Shown here: piece after piece, positions 25,570 to 34,170 of the stretch | Layout of the letters: every line of letters begins with the position of its first letter | Position numbering within the stretch: the first letter of the stretch is position 1 | Source of the DNA: CAVQGZ01 sp942491665 | GTDB lineage: Bacteria > Actinomycetota > Actinomycetes > Jiangellales > Jiangellaceae | Reading direction: 5' to 3' | Assembly (NCBI GenBank): GCA_942491665.1 | Contig: CALOBR010000005.1 | Location: 310,001 to 374,000, forward strand | Length of the DNA: 64,000 nt | The notes under the pieces: generated by a model | The model's database searches: none | What the model was told of the DNA's origin: nothing | The model's input: the letters and a program-made list of their open reading frames with translations, nothing else | Program-made: the position numbers and the translations under genes

Positions 25570-26316
25570 ATGGGACAACTCGAGGGACAGGTCGCGCTCA
25601 TCAGCGGCGGCGCCCGGGGCATGGGTGCTGCCGAGGCCGCGCTCTTCGTGGCCGAGGGCGCGCGCGTGGTCATCGGTGACGTGCTCGACGCCGAGAACGC
25701 GGTCACCGCGGACTCCCTTGGGGAGGCGTGCCGCGACGTCCACCTCGACGTCACGTCAGAGACCGACTGGACGGCTGCCGTTGCTGCTGCCGAAGATGCC
25801 TTCGGGCCGGTCTCGATCGTGGTCAACAACGCCGGGATCGTCGAGCCGTCCGCGATCGAGGCGACGACAGCCGAGTCGTTCCACCGAGTGCTGGACGTGA
25901 ACCTGCTCGGCACCTTCCTCGGCATCAAGTCCACGATCCCGTCATTGCGCCGAGCAGGCGGCGGCAGCATCGTGAACATCTCCTCGACGGCGGGACTCGC
26001 CGGCTATGGTCTGCTGTCGTCGTACGTGGCAAGCAAGTGGGGCGTGCGCGGGCTCACCAAGGCGGCTGCGCTCGAGCTCGCGCGGGAGAACATCCGCGTC
26101 AACTCCGTGCACCCGGCCCCGATCGACACACCGATGACGGCGCACTGGGACGAGGCGAGGATCACCGGCAACCAGCCCATCCCCCGCTTCGGCACCGCCG
26201 ACGAGGTTGCGCGCATGGTGCTGTTCATCGCGAGCGGGGCGACCTACTCCACCGGTAGCGAGTTCGTGGTGGACGGCGGACTCGTGACCGGGATGCTCCC
26301 GCGCGAACCGTCGTAG
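25570..26316 (+). CDS. Short-chain dehydrogenase/reductase (SDR)
   Basis: A 248-residue classical SDR oxidoreductase. The nucleotide loop is ISGGARGMG, with GDVLDAE placing an acidic residue after strand 2 (NAD preference). NNAG, the serine in NISSTAG and the YVASK catalytic pair complete the active site. The end, STGSEFVVDGGLVTG, is standard. The ATG at 25570 follows GTGGGGGG. Members near it include 3-alpha-hydroxysteroid and 2,5-diketo dehydrogenases; the substrate is not deducible. Confidence 0.88.
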   Translation: MGQLEGQVALISGGARGMGAAEAALFVAEGARVVIGDVLDAENAVTADSLGEACRDVHLDVTSETDWTAAVAAAEDAFGPVSIVVNNAGIVEPSAIEATTAESFHRVLDVNLLGTFLGIKSTIPSLRRAGGGSIVNISSTAGLAGYGLLSSYVASKWGVRGLTKAAALELARENIRVNSVHPAPIDTPMTAHWDEARITGNQPIPRFGTADEVARMVLFIASGATYSTGSEFVVDGGLVTGMLPREPS

Positions 26317-26357
26317 CGCGCTGCTGGTCGCTTGTACCGGGCCGAGGGCCGCTGGCG

Positions 26358-26987
26358 CTACTCAGCCGCGGCGCGGATGCCGAACAGGGTGCGGGTCCAG
26401 ATGGGGGTGAGCAGGTCGGCGTAGTCCTCGGGGGTGCCGGCGTGTCGGCGTCCCATCAGGCGCCGGGAGGTCTGTTCGCCCATCCAGGTCAGGGCTTGGG
26501 CGGCGCCGTGGGCGTCGATGGCCGAGTCGATGGCCCCGGCCCGCTGGTCACGGCTGATCGCCACCTCGGTCTGGTCGCAGAAGGCGGTGATGAGGCTGTC
26601 CCAGGTGGCCCGCAGTCCGGGGTCGAGGGCCGCGCCGACCGAGATGGCCTCCAGGGTGGGACCGTACGGGTGGTAGGCGCGCGCGAAGGACAGCAGGTTG
26701 GCGTGCACGACCTCCGGTGAGCCGGTCTGGCCGCGGAGCCAGTGCCCGGACGCGTTCACCAGCTCGGTGGTGATGGGCTGCAGGACGGCGTCGACCACGG
26801 CGTAGATGTCGTCGAAGATCCGGTAGAAGGCGGTGCGGGAGACTCCCGCCTGGGCCATCACCGCTGACACGCTCAGTCCGGCCATGCCGGCCGCGGCCAG
26901 GATCTCCGCGGCCGCCTGGCGGATGGCGTCCCGGTGCAGAGGCGGGCCCGTCGTGACGGCGATGGACGAAAGCTCTTGTGACAGCAT
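26358..26987 (-). CDS. TetR family transcriptional regulator
   Basis: A 209-residue TetR repressor with the N-terminal helix-turn-helix AGLSVSAVMAQAGVSRTAFYRIF and a ligand domain of usual size. It is divergent from the DUF1254 gene starting at 27067. A perfect 17-base palindrome, TGTGACAGCATGTCACA, covers its own start codon, so repression of itself and probably of the divergent cluster is likely. Ligand unknown. Confidence 0.88.
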   Translation of the reverse strand: MLSQELSSIAVTTGPPLHRDAIRQAAAEILAAAGMAGLSVSAVMAQAGVSRTAFYRIFDDIYAVVDAVLQPITTELVNASGHWLRGQTGSPEVVHANLLSFARAYHPYGPTLEAISVGAALDPGLRATWDSLITAFCDQTEVAISRDQRAGAIDSAIDAHGAAQALTWMGEQTSRRLMGRRHAGTPEDYADLLTPIWTRTLFGIRAAAE

Positions 26988-26993
26988 GTCACA
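26977..26993. promoter_or_regulatory. Perfect palindrome at tetR start, probable TetR operator
   Basis: TGTGAC-AGCAT-GTCACA, with 6-base arms, spans the tetR ATG (26985-26987) and lies 74 bases upstream of the divergent DUF1254 start. Size and position are those of a TetR-family operator. A related palindrome, GTGTGACAGTTCACAC, occurs at 43549-43564. Confidence 0.65.
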
Positions 26994-27066
26994 GAACCGT
27001 AGCGTCGGAGCACCGTGTTCGATGCCCTGGTGCCGCCGTGGCCCGGGGCAAGTGGAGGAGGTCGCA

Positions 27067-28007
27067 GTGGGTCAGCCGGTGAACGTGGGCACCTTCGTAC
27101 GGGCGGAGACCGCGCGCATGTTCGACGACATCCTCGCCCAGGCCGGCGGGGTGAACGCGTGGGTCCACATGCGTGGGCCGGTGGCGTTGGACCGCCAAAC
27201 GGTGATCCGGATGAACCGCGACACCTTGTACAGCTCGGCCGTTGTCGACATCAGCCAGGGCGCCACGCTGACGGTCCCGGACTGCGGTGATCGGTACCTG
27301 TCGGTGATGGTGGTCAACGAGGACCACCACGTCAACGCGATCCTGCGCGACCCGGGGCAGCATCGGCTCAGCGTGGACGATCACCACACGCCGTTTGTCA
27401 ACCTGTCGGTACGGCTGTTCGTCGACCCGGCCGACCCCGACGATGTGGCTGCAGTGAACGCGCTGCAGGACCAGTTCACCATCGACGCTGCCTCGACCGG
27501 CCCGTACACCCATCCTGACTACGACTCCGCCAGCCTCGACCACACGCGCGGCCTGCTGCTGCAGTTGGTGGAGGGTGTGCCTGACTCCCGCGGGTGGTTC
27601 GGATCGGCCGACGAGGTCGACCCTGTGCGTCATCTGCTCGGGACTGCGGCCGGGTGGGGCGGCCTGCCCGAGCACGAGGCGTACTACGCCATTGAGTCCG
27701 CGCCGCGCCCCGCCGGCCACTACCGGATCGTGTTCCGGGACGTACCCGTCCACGCGTTCTGGCCGATCAGCGTGTACAACCGAGACGGCTACTTCGAGGC
27801 CAACCCATCCGACCGGTACAGCTTCAACGGTGTGACTACGGCTGCCGACGGACACGGTGCGGTGACGATCGACTCGACACCGACGACCACGGCTATCGGA
27901 ACCACCTGCCGGTGATGGACGGCTGGAACTACGCGATCCGCATGTACCGCCCGCGCCCCGAGGTCCTCGACGGCAGATGGTTGCCGCCGGTGCCGCAGCC
28001 GGCCTGA
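27067..28007 (+). pseudogene. DUF1254/DUF1214 protein, frameshifted near the C-terminus
   Basis: This gene encodes a DUF1254-DUF1214 protein, a family of unknown function often paired with GAP proteins in actinobacteria. The GTG at 27067 follows GGAGGAGG. The frame is family-like from NVGTFVRAETARMFDDILA, through RMNRDTLYSSAVVDIS, to HAFWPISVYNRDGYFE, but then reads STPTTTAIGTTCR and stops at 27915. In the next frame the expected ending continues: HGYRNHLPVMDGWNYAIRMY, then RPRPEVLDGRW and a stop at 28005-28007. One base is missing near 27873, where ATC GAC TTC GAC would restore the frame. It heads a TetR-divergent cluster whose other members are also damaged. Confidence 0.75.
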
Positions 28008-28035
28008 TCGTCCGCCAGAGCTCAGCGGTGGCGTG

Positions 28036-28482
28036 ATGGGTGATGCGGTCGGCGCGACGCTGGGCTACGCGATGGGGATCGCGATCAGCCCGATCCCGAT
28101 CGCGGCGGTGATCCTGATGCTGTTCAGCGGCCGGGCCCGCTCCAACAGCGTCTCGTTCCTGGCTGCATGGATCGCCGGCATCGCCGCGGTGACGGCGGTC
28201 GTTGTCGCCGTCCCTGGGCTCGAGACCGATGACGCCGCACCGAGCACGACCACCGGCTGGGTCAAGCTTGCGTTGGGTGTCTTGCTTCTCGCTGTCGGTG
28301 TGCGGCGATGGAGTTCGCAGCGAGGTCCGATCGTGGCCCACCTGGTCGCCGCGGCTCGGCTGGACCCGACACTTGATCGCACGAAAGCCTGGCTGATCGA
28401 CAACAACGCCGCCGTGATGGCCGTGCTCCTGCTGGTGTTCGGCGTGAGCCTGCTCGGCGACAGCATCGAGATCCTCGCCTGA
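28036..28482 (+). CDS. GAP (Sap) family membrane protein with internal deletion
   Basis: A 148-residue member of the GAP/SfLAP family, relatives of the mycobacterial sulfolipid-addressing protein, normally about 220 residues with six membrane helices. The start, GATLGYAMGIAISPIPIAAV, and the end, RTKAWLIDNNAAVMAVLLLV, are canonical, but the middle jumps from GVRRWSSQRG directly to PIVAHLVAAARLDP. About 75 residues, the central helices with the SAVNPKN-type motif, are missing while the frame stays open. It is probably non-functional or altered. It sits between two damaged DUF1254 genes. Confidence 0.75.
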   Translation: MGDAVGATLGYAMGIAISPIPIAAVILMLFSGRARSNSVSFLAAWIAGIAAVTAVVVAVPGLETDDAAPSTTTGWVKLALGVLLLAVGVRRWSSQRGPIVAHLVAAARLDPTLDRTKAWLIDNNAAVMAVLLLVFGVSLLGDSIEILA

Positions 28483-28542
28483 CACCGCCCGATCCAGACC
28501 CACCCCACCGAGCCCACCCTCTCGCGCCGAGCGGAGCAACCG

Positions 28543-29129
28543 ATGCCCGCCACCGACGCCCCCGAGGTCACGATCACGAACTACGTCCGCGCCGAGTCCG
28601 ACATCCGGATGCGCGGCTACATCGCGCAGATGGACTGCTCCTCCTGCCTCGTGCACTCCTGGGCGCTGTGCGACGTCCACCACGAGGTGACGGTCCGAGC
28701 GAACCGCGACACGTTGCGCTCGTTCGGGGTGTTCGACCTGACCACACCGCTCACTGTGCACATGCCCGAGCCCGACGGGCGGTACCAGTCGTTGATGACC
28801 GTCAGCCAGGACCACTCGATCGAGGCGCACGACGGCCAGACGCTCTACACGCTCACTGTCGGCGACGTCCCCTGCGACGCATTGTGGTCGGTGACGCTCT
28901 ATGACGCCGACGGCTGGATGCCGGTCAACGACTTCGACGCCTACTCCTACAACCGCGTCACCGCCGACGGCGACGACGGCACCGTCACCATCCGCGTCGG
29001 CGGCGACTCGACCCAGTCGAACTACCTGCCGATCGTGCCCGGTGGAACGACGTCTTCCGCGTCTACCGGCCCCGACCCGAGGCCCTTGACGGCTCGTGAT
29101 CGTTCCCCTACGCCCAACCCGCCGACTGA
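28543..29129 (+). pseudogene. DUF1254/DUF1214 protein, multiply damaged
   Basis: A second DUF1254 gene with three separate lesions. First, the frame jumps from QDHSIEAHDGQ to TLYTLTVGDVPCDALWSV, losing the central part of a protein normally about 330 residues long. Second, after NYLPIVPG one base is missing near 29041; the restored frame reads WNDVFRVYRPRPEALDGS. Third, in that frame TGA (29097) stands where the conserved Trp is expected, followed by SFPYAQPAD and a stop at 29127. The unrestored frame runs on to 29139. This is a true pseudogene. No ribosome site of note precedes the ATG at 28543. Confidence 0.8.
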
Positions 29130-29160
29130 AGTCGCCTGAGACGTCCCGCCAGCATCGAGG

Positions 29161-29514
29161 TCACTGCCGCCGGGCTGGCTGCGCGGGCAGTCGCATGAGC
29201 TGGTCGACCTGGGTGGTGAACGTCGTGTCGTCGACGTCTCCTCGTTCGTGTGCGTCAACGAGCTCGAGCAGGCGTCTGCCCGGGTCGCCCGGGTCAGGTC
29301 GTCTGAGACGCACGACCGTGGGACCGGTGGAGGGCCGCAGCAGCAGCCACAGGAGCCCGAGGGGGAAGAAGACCGTCATCGCGACCACCCAGGCGAGCCG
29401 TCGGCCTAGGCCCATCTGAGAGCGGGACAGCACGTCGACGACCAGCAGTCCCCAGACGATGATCGCGGGGATGGTGACCAGAAGCAGGGGGTATCTCTCG
29501 ATCAGATCTTGCAC
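29161..29514 (-). CDS. Small two-helix membrane protein with SHOCT-like tail
   Basis: A 117-residue protein with two membrane helices (LLLVTIPAIIVWGLLVVDVL and LAWVVAMTVFFPLGLLWLLL), the pattern of the PLD-nuclease N-terminal membrane domain, followed by a charged tail GRRLLELVDAHERGDVDDTTFTTQVDQL resembling a SHOCT motif. The GTG at 29514 lies 8 bases after the acyltransferase stop, so it closes that operon. The function is unknown. Confidence 0.68.
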   Translation of the reverse strand: MQDLIERYPLLLVTIPAIIVWGLLVVDVLSRSQMGLGRRLAWVVAMTVFFPLGLLWLLLRPSTGPTVVRLRRPDPGDPGRRLLELVDAHERGDVDDTTFTTQVDQLMRLPAQPARRQ

Positions 29515-29521
29515 GGCGGCC

Positions 29522-30841
29522 TCACAGCGCCTCACGCACGGCGACGAGCAGGTCGTCTCGCTGCTGGCGGACGGCCCGCAGGGACAGACCTCGACGCCGC
29601 GAGGCCACCCACCGTCGCAGCGCCCGCCACAGCAGCACGGCCCGCTCAGCCACCACCACGGTGGCGCCGACGAAGGCCGGCAGCAGAAGGGCAATGACCG
29701 CTCCGCTCTCGGCGCCCTGCCGAGAAGCGACACTGACCGAGAGCCAGACCCACTCGGCGAGGAATGCCAGCAGGGCGACGATGGGCAGGATGGTCGCACG
29801 GACCGCCGGAGCCGCCGGGATGAGTCGTGTGCCCTGGACGAGCAGGTAGGGAACCGCCACCGCCAAGGCTCCCACGAGGGCGTAGGGAACCAGCAGAACC
29901 GTGAGGAAGGCGTCGAGCACGGTTCGCCTCGTCGACTCCCGCCGAGTCGACGAGGCGAGCTGGTAGTCGGTCAGGCGCAGCGCGTCCAGCGAGGTCTGGT
30001 ACTGACGGGCCGCTTCACGCACCCGGAGCCGCACCGGGTCCGGTCGCTGTGCCAGTCGTCCTCCAAGCTGCTCTGTCAGCGCCATCGGAACATCCTCCGA
30101 TGCGCTCGCCTGACCTGCCCGCACGTGCCTGAGGACGGTCGTGGCCGCCAGCTGGAGGTCTCGTGCCTGGTCCCAGTCGCGGTAGTCCGGCCCCACCGAG
30201 CGCATCCCCGTGGCGATCTGGTCGGTCAGCGAGGTGACGGCGGTCCGGTTGTCGGCCGACACCGGCTCCCCTGCTGGGTCCAACGTGGGCGCCACCTCGT
30301 CGAGGTCGATCGGCTCCCCCACAGCGACGAGCACCCGGCTACGGAACGCCGCCTTGTTCTCGTAGTGGATGCCGACCGGCAGGATCGTGATGCCGGCCAC
30401 CCCGGCGGCCCGCGCGCCCAAGGCGATGCGGGCTGCGCCAGTCTTGACCGGCGCGAGGTAGGGGTCGTCCTGCGTGACACCCTCGGGAAAGATCAACACC
30501 AGTGAGCCGTCGGCCAGGGCGTCGTAGCACGACCCGAACATCGCATCGTTGGCAGAACGACCGTCGCCGGGGTCCTCGGCCTTGTGCACGGGGATGCCCT
30601 GGATGCTGCGCATCACGGATCGCGCGACCGGCACCCGCCAGATCATGTCGCGGGCGACGATGCGCGGCATGCGTTCGGAGAGGTAGATGAGCAGGACGGC
30701 GTCGGCGGCGCCGCCGAAGTGGTTGGACACCGCGAGCACCGGTCCATCTGGTAGCCCGCGGTGTGCGAGCAGCTCGACGTCGCGGTACGTCAGCCGGGCT
30801 GCCATCTCGGCAGCGCGACGAACCAACGTCGCCCCGATCAC
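29522..30841 (-). CDS. PlsC-like lysophospholipid acyltransferase with C-terminal membrane domain
   Basis: A 439-residue acyltransferase of the glycerolphosphate acyltransferase superfamily. The catalytic block is SNHFGGAADAVLL, a His with five residues before Asp as in the Gat1-like branch rather than the usual four. LIFPEGVTQDDPYLAPVKTGAARIAL is the acceptor-binding motif. After residue 320 two to four membrane helices follow. It likely acylates glycerol 3-phosphate or a lysophospholipid at the membrane. The GTG at 30841 overlaps the stop of the ceramidase-like gene by 4 bases. Confidence 0.82.
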   Translation of the reverse strand: MIGATLVRRAAEMAARLTYRDVELLAHRGLPDGPVLAVSNHFGGAADAVLLIYLSERMPRIVARDMIWRVPVARSVMRSIQGIPVHKAEDPGDGRSANDAMFGSCYDALADGSLVLIFPEGVTQDDPYLAPVKTGAARIALGARAAGVAGITILPVGIHYENKAAFRSRVLVAVGEPIDLDEVAPTLDPAGEPVSADNRTAVTSLTDQIATGMRSVGPDYRDWDQARDLQLAATTVLRHVRAGQASASEDVPMALTEQLGGRLAQRPDPVRLRVREAARQYQTSLDALRLTDYQLASSTRRESTRRTVLDAFLTVLLVPYALVGALAVAVPYLLVQGTRLIPAAPAVRATILPIVALLAFLAEWVWLSVSVASRQGAESGAVIALLLPAFVGATVVVAERAVLLWRALRRWVASRRRGLSLRAVRQQRDDLLVAVREAL

Positions 30842-31404
30842 CGCGACGCCCCCGCCTCCGGCGCGCCGTCGGCGGGCCACAGCACCGTTCCCCAGAGCGC
30901 AAGCGCGGCCGCACTGAGAACGTGCCACCCAGCGTGCGGCTGTGCCAGCGAGTCCGGATCACACCAGGGGGCGCTGGTGCGCCCCGCGGCATAGGTCGCG
31001 CCAGCCAAGGCGCCCAGGCCGGCGACGGCGACCACCCGCGAACGGCTGCCACGGCGCAGGACAGGCCGGCGGCGCAGCAGCCGCGACAGCGGGACGGCGA
31101 CGGCCTGTCCCAGCGCCAGAGCGATGGGCAGGTCGTGAAGCACCTGGGCCGCCGGGCTCTGCGGGCCGTGGAAGTCCACGCTGCCCGCGCCGACCAGCAC
31201 CAGCAGCCCGGCGTAGGCACTCGCCGGCCAGCGTTGGGATGTCGGTAGGTCGCGCCAGGCCCACAGCAGCAACCCTCCCGCGGCCACGAAGCTCAGGCTC
31301 GACACCGCAAGAACCGGCTGGCTCAGCAGCGAGTCATGGATCGCCTCGCAGTCCGACGTCCCGTAGACGACCACGATGGGAACGCTCACGTCGACCATCC
31401 TCAC
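30838..31404 (-). CDS. Seven-helix membrane protein, alkaline-ceramidase-like (CREST)
   Basis: A 188-residue integral membrane protein with about six to seven helices. SDCEAIHD near the N-terminus, the GSVDFHGPQ and VLHDLP segments, and HAGWHVLSA near the end supply the Ser, Asp and His residues expected of the CREST superfamily (alkaline ceramidases and relatives), membrane hydrolases using a metal. Start is GTG 31404 or ATG 31398. It is coupled to the acyltransferase gene, which supports a role in lipid turnover. Confidence 0.65.
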   Translation of the reverse strand: MRMVDVSVPIVVVYGTSDCEAIHDSLLSQPVLAVSSLSFVAAGGLLLWAWRDLPTSQRWPASAYAGLLVLVGAGSVDFHGPQSPAAQVLHDLPIALALGQAVAVPLSRLLRRRPVLRRGSRSRVVAVAGLGALAGATYAAGRTSAPWCDPDSLAQPHAGWHVLSAAALALWGTVLWPADGAPEAGASR

Positions 31405-31411
31405 ATCGTCG

Positions 31412-32482
31412 TCACGGGCCAGGGACAGCGGTAGCGGCGGAACGTCCTACTCGTCGCTCGCGCAGCAGCAGCACCGCACCGATCAGCACCTGGGGGAACA
31501 GGCTCACCGCGCGCCACACCATCACAGCGGCCAGCGCATCGTTGTCGGGCTCGCCGAACCCCTGCAGGATCGCGACCATCGCGGCGTCCACCGCCCCCAG
31601 ACCTCCTGGGACGACCGGGGTGAACGTGAACAGCCGTCCGATGGCGAACGCAGCGAACGCCTGGAGCAGCGACACCGATGCCGACCCATTCCCCACTCCG
31701 ATCAGAGCCACCCACAGGATCAGGAACTGAGTGATCTGCTGCAGCAGGCTCGTGCCGGTGACCAGGCCCCACCGGCGGCTCACCATGTCCAGCACCGACG
31801 ACCGAAACTCCAGCACCGCGTCGCTGACACTGACGTCGACCGAGCGGCGCACCAGCCGTGCTGCCCATGAGACGGTCGCATCGCCCCAGCCGCCCACTCG
31901 CCGTGCGACCGCCTCGCTACGCAGCACCACGGCCAGCAGGCCCACCAGCACGACCAGCACCAGGCTCCCGACGAGGGCCACTGTGGTCGCCGGACCAGTC
32001 GCGTCACCAGCGATGACGAGTCCGACTGCGGCCACGACCGGCAGCGCGATCGTGAGCAGGGAGTTCCAGACACTCGTGATGCCCAACGCGCCGGTCGTCG
32101 GCACGACACCGAAGCCACGCCGCAGCAGCATCGAGTACTGCGTCGCCAGGCCTATCGGACCGCCAGCCGGAACCGTGTTGCTGATGGCGAAGGCCACGTT
32201 GCGCACGGCGAACCCGCCCCAGAACCGCAACCCCACCAGGGCGGCCTGAAACGGCCACACGTAGGCCACCAGCATCAGCACCAAGGAGCCCAGCAGCGCA
32301 ACGCTGCCCGCCGTGCCCATGTCGGCGATCGCCGTCCACGCCTGGGAGTAGTCACCCAGCTGCGGGATGATCCCGGCGAACACGACGACGAGAAGGACCA
32401 GGGTGATGATCGTCCCGACCAGCTGCTGACGCCCCAACCCAGGGGACTGAGGGAGCTGATCCTCCCTCGTGTGACTGCTCAT
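31412..32482 (-). CDS. Flippase-like/lysylphosphatidylglycerol synthase TM domain protein
   Basis: A 356-residue membrane protein with about eight helices belonging to the UPF0104 family, the transmembrane part of MprF-like lysyl-phosphatidylglycerol synthases. SNTVPAGGPIGLATQYSML and the C-terminal RLFTFTPVVPGGLGAVDAAM are the conserved glycine-rich motifs. The synthase domain is absent, so a lipid flipping role is inferred. It is the first gene of a four-gene minus-strand run with ceramidase-like, acyltransferase and small membrane proteins. Confidence 0.8.
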   Translation of the reverse strand: MSSHTREDQLPQSPGLGRQQLVGTIITLVLLVVVFAGIIPQLGDYSQAWTAIADMGTAGSVALLGSLVLMLVAYVWPFQAALVGLRFWGGFAVRNVAFAISNTVPAGGPIGLATQYSMLLRRGFGVVPTTGALGITSVWNSLLTIALPVVAAVGLVIAGDATGPATTVALVGSLVLVVLVGLLAVVLRSEAVARRVGGWGDATVSWAARLVRRSVDVSVSDAVLEFRSSVLDMVSRRWGLVTGTSLLQQITQFLILWVALIGVGNGSASVSLLQAFAAFAIGRLFTFTPVVPGGLGAVDAAMVAILQGFGEPDNDALAAVMVWRAVSLFPQVLIGAVLLLRERRVGRSAATAVPGP

Positions 32483-32655
32483 GAAGGGATGGTCTCAGCC
32501 ACAGCCTCCCGCCAGTCTGTGACCTGCGTCATCAGGTCACGCACGCAGTCGCCCCGATCGGCCGCGCGTGCCCGGCCCCTCCTGGCCCCCGTTCCGCGCC
32601 ACTCGGCCACCCTATGCCTGTGCTCGTCGCGCGGGCGATGGCACCTCAGCCTGGT

Positions 32656-33529
32656 TCAGGTCTGCTGCAGAGCCGCATCGACGATGGTATAGGCGACGTG
32701 CTGACCGGGTAGATCGTCGGCGGGGAGCTCGACCCAGTTGTCGTTGCTCTCGTGGAAGGTGAGCTCGCCGTGATTGGCGTCCGGGATCTCATGCATGGCC
32801 ACGGTGAACCCGGCGGGCTCGAGCAGGTCGCCACCAAGAGGGGGCTCCTGTGGCGGGCAGACGGGGTCGTCGCCGCCGTAGATCATCACGACGGCGGTGT
32901 CGGTGGTGGTCAGCGAGGCTCGTTCGTCCTGCAGTTGGAGCGTCTCGTGGCATCCGGCAGGCGACACAACCGTATCGGGCCGTTGAACGGGGCCGTCGCA
33001 GGTCGGCTGCGCGGATGCGTCAGTCGCGAAGTCGTCGTTGAGGCCATGCGCGAGCGCGACAACGCCACCCATCGAGTAGCCGAGCATGGTGACCGGTGCG
33101 GACAGGTCCCCACCGTGCTCTTCAGCGATCCGGTGCGCGTACCGGTAGCCGCACTCGACATCCTGCGTGGCCGGGTCTTTCGCGTAGGTGCGGTAGTCCG
33201 TGCCGATGACGACAAGCCCCTGCCGGGCCAGCTCCGGCGCCAGGACTGCGAACGAGAGCTCGGCGTCCCCACTGCTGCCGGGGATAGCGGAGACCACCGG
33301 CCGCGAACCATCGGCATCAGGCGGCCACACGGTCATCTGCTGAGTGTCCTACCGCTGTTGCTGCTCGAGGTGACCTCATAGCCCTGTGCGCCGTCCCGCA
33401 GCGGCTGGGAGCCGTTGTCGGAGCAGCGGCCGCGTCGTCGGAGGACCCGCAGCCGGTCACACCGACACAACCCACGACCACCAGAACCAGCGCACCCATC
33501 GTCGCGCGACAAGCCCAGTCCAGAGCCAC
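32656..33529 (-). pseudogene. Lipoprotein alpha/beta hydrolase split by two frameshifts
   Basis: The 226-residue frame from 33336 is an alpha/beta hydrolase: VVSAIPGSSGDAELSF, the nucleophile elbow GYSMGG, the acid in MIYGGDDPVCPP and the His in IPDANHGELTF. It lacks export signals. Just upstream in a second frame lies a lipoprotein signal, MGALVLVVVGCVGVTGCGSS, with a VTGC lipobox; a third frame between them reads SQPLRDGAQGYEVTSSSNSGRT. Joined in order they give a plausible lipoprotein esterase. The breaks are near 33412 and 33345, each fixable by adding one base. The start is probably the GTG at 33529. Confidence 0.65.
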
Positions 33530-34170
33530 ACGGACCGTCTTCAGCGGGTGGCGAGACCCGCGCCACAACAGAGCCGCCTGCCGACACTGGCAACCGTCGC
33601 ATGTGGGGCCGACTCGCGGCTATGGCGCGCTCTGGTGGTGGCGGGGTGCAGGCGATGCCTCCATGTCTGGACGTTGCCGCAACCCGCCGCTGTTCGGCGC
33701 AGTCCGACCTGCTAGCTCCGGCTGGGCCAGACGATCACGTCGGCGTCGACCAACATGATGGGGAACCGCTGTCGTCGACGGTGCCACTCCAGAGCATCCA
33801 GCTGCCTTCTGCGATGCAGGGGGACGCAGGCGTCTCGGGGCTCGAGGAAGAAGGAGAACCGGTCCGTCATCGTGGACCAGCCACTGAACTCGGCCCAACC
33901 GTAGCGGGTGCCCTTCGCTGCGCCGTTCTAGACGGCGGCGGTCCCCAGCCAGGTCAACTCCCTGCCGTCGTCGCACGAGCCCACACCGGGCGGTTGTGCC
34001 AGGGCTTCCACGTCGAATCGGACAGGTCCTCGGCCAGTTGAGCTGGCCGGCGGGGATCCGTCCGTCTGGACGCAGCGATGCTGGTCCTCGACCGGGTCGT
34101 CACTTCGTCGCGATCCAGGAACCAGATCCGTCCAGCTTCAGTGGCGTGTTCCGTTGATGTTCTCTGCTAC
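33530..34170. other. Non-coding or degraded stretch containing an unidentified gene remnant
   Basis: No intact gene is seen in these 640 bases. On the minus strand, sequence ending at 33712 reads GTRYGWAEFSGWSTMTDRF followed by SFFLEPRDACVPLHRRR and a stop. It is preceded by an in-frame TAG and then ELTWLGTAAV; a different frame further upstream reads QLAEDLSDSTWKPWHNRP. Codon use in these pieces is coding-like, so a gene with a nonsense codon and at least one frameshift is likely. The W..F..W...TDRF pattern resembles the YcxB-like C-terminal domain, but the match is weak. Confidence 0.35.

Noticed and set aside
33415..34041. 208-residue plus-strand frame
   Set aside because: Low-complexity Arg/Pro composition; antisense to the hydrolase N-terminus and the minus-strand remnant.
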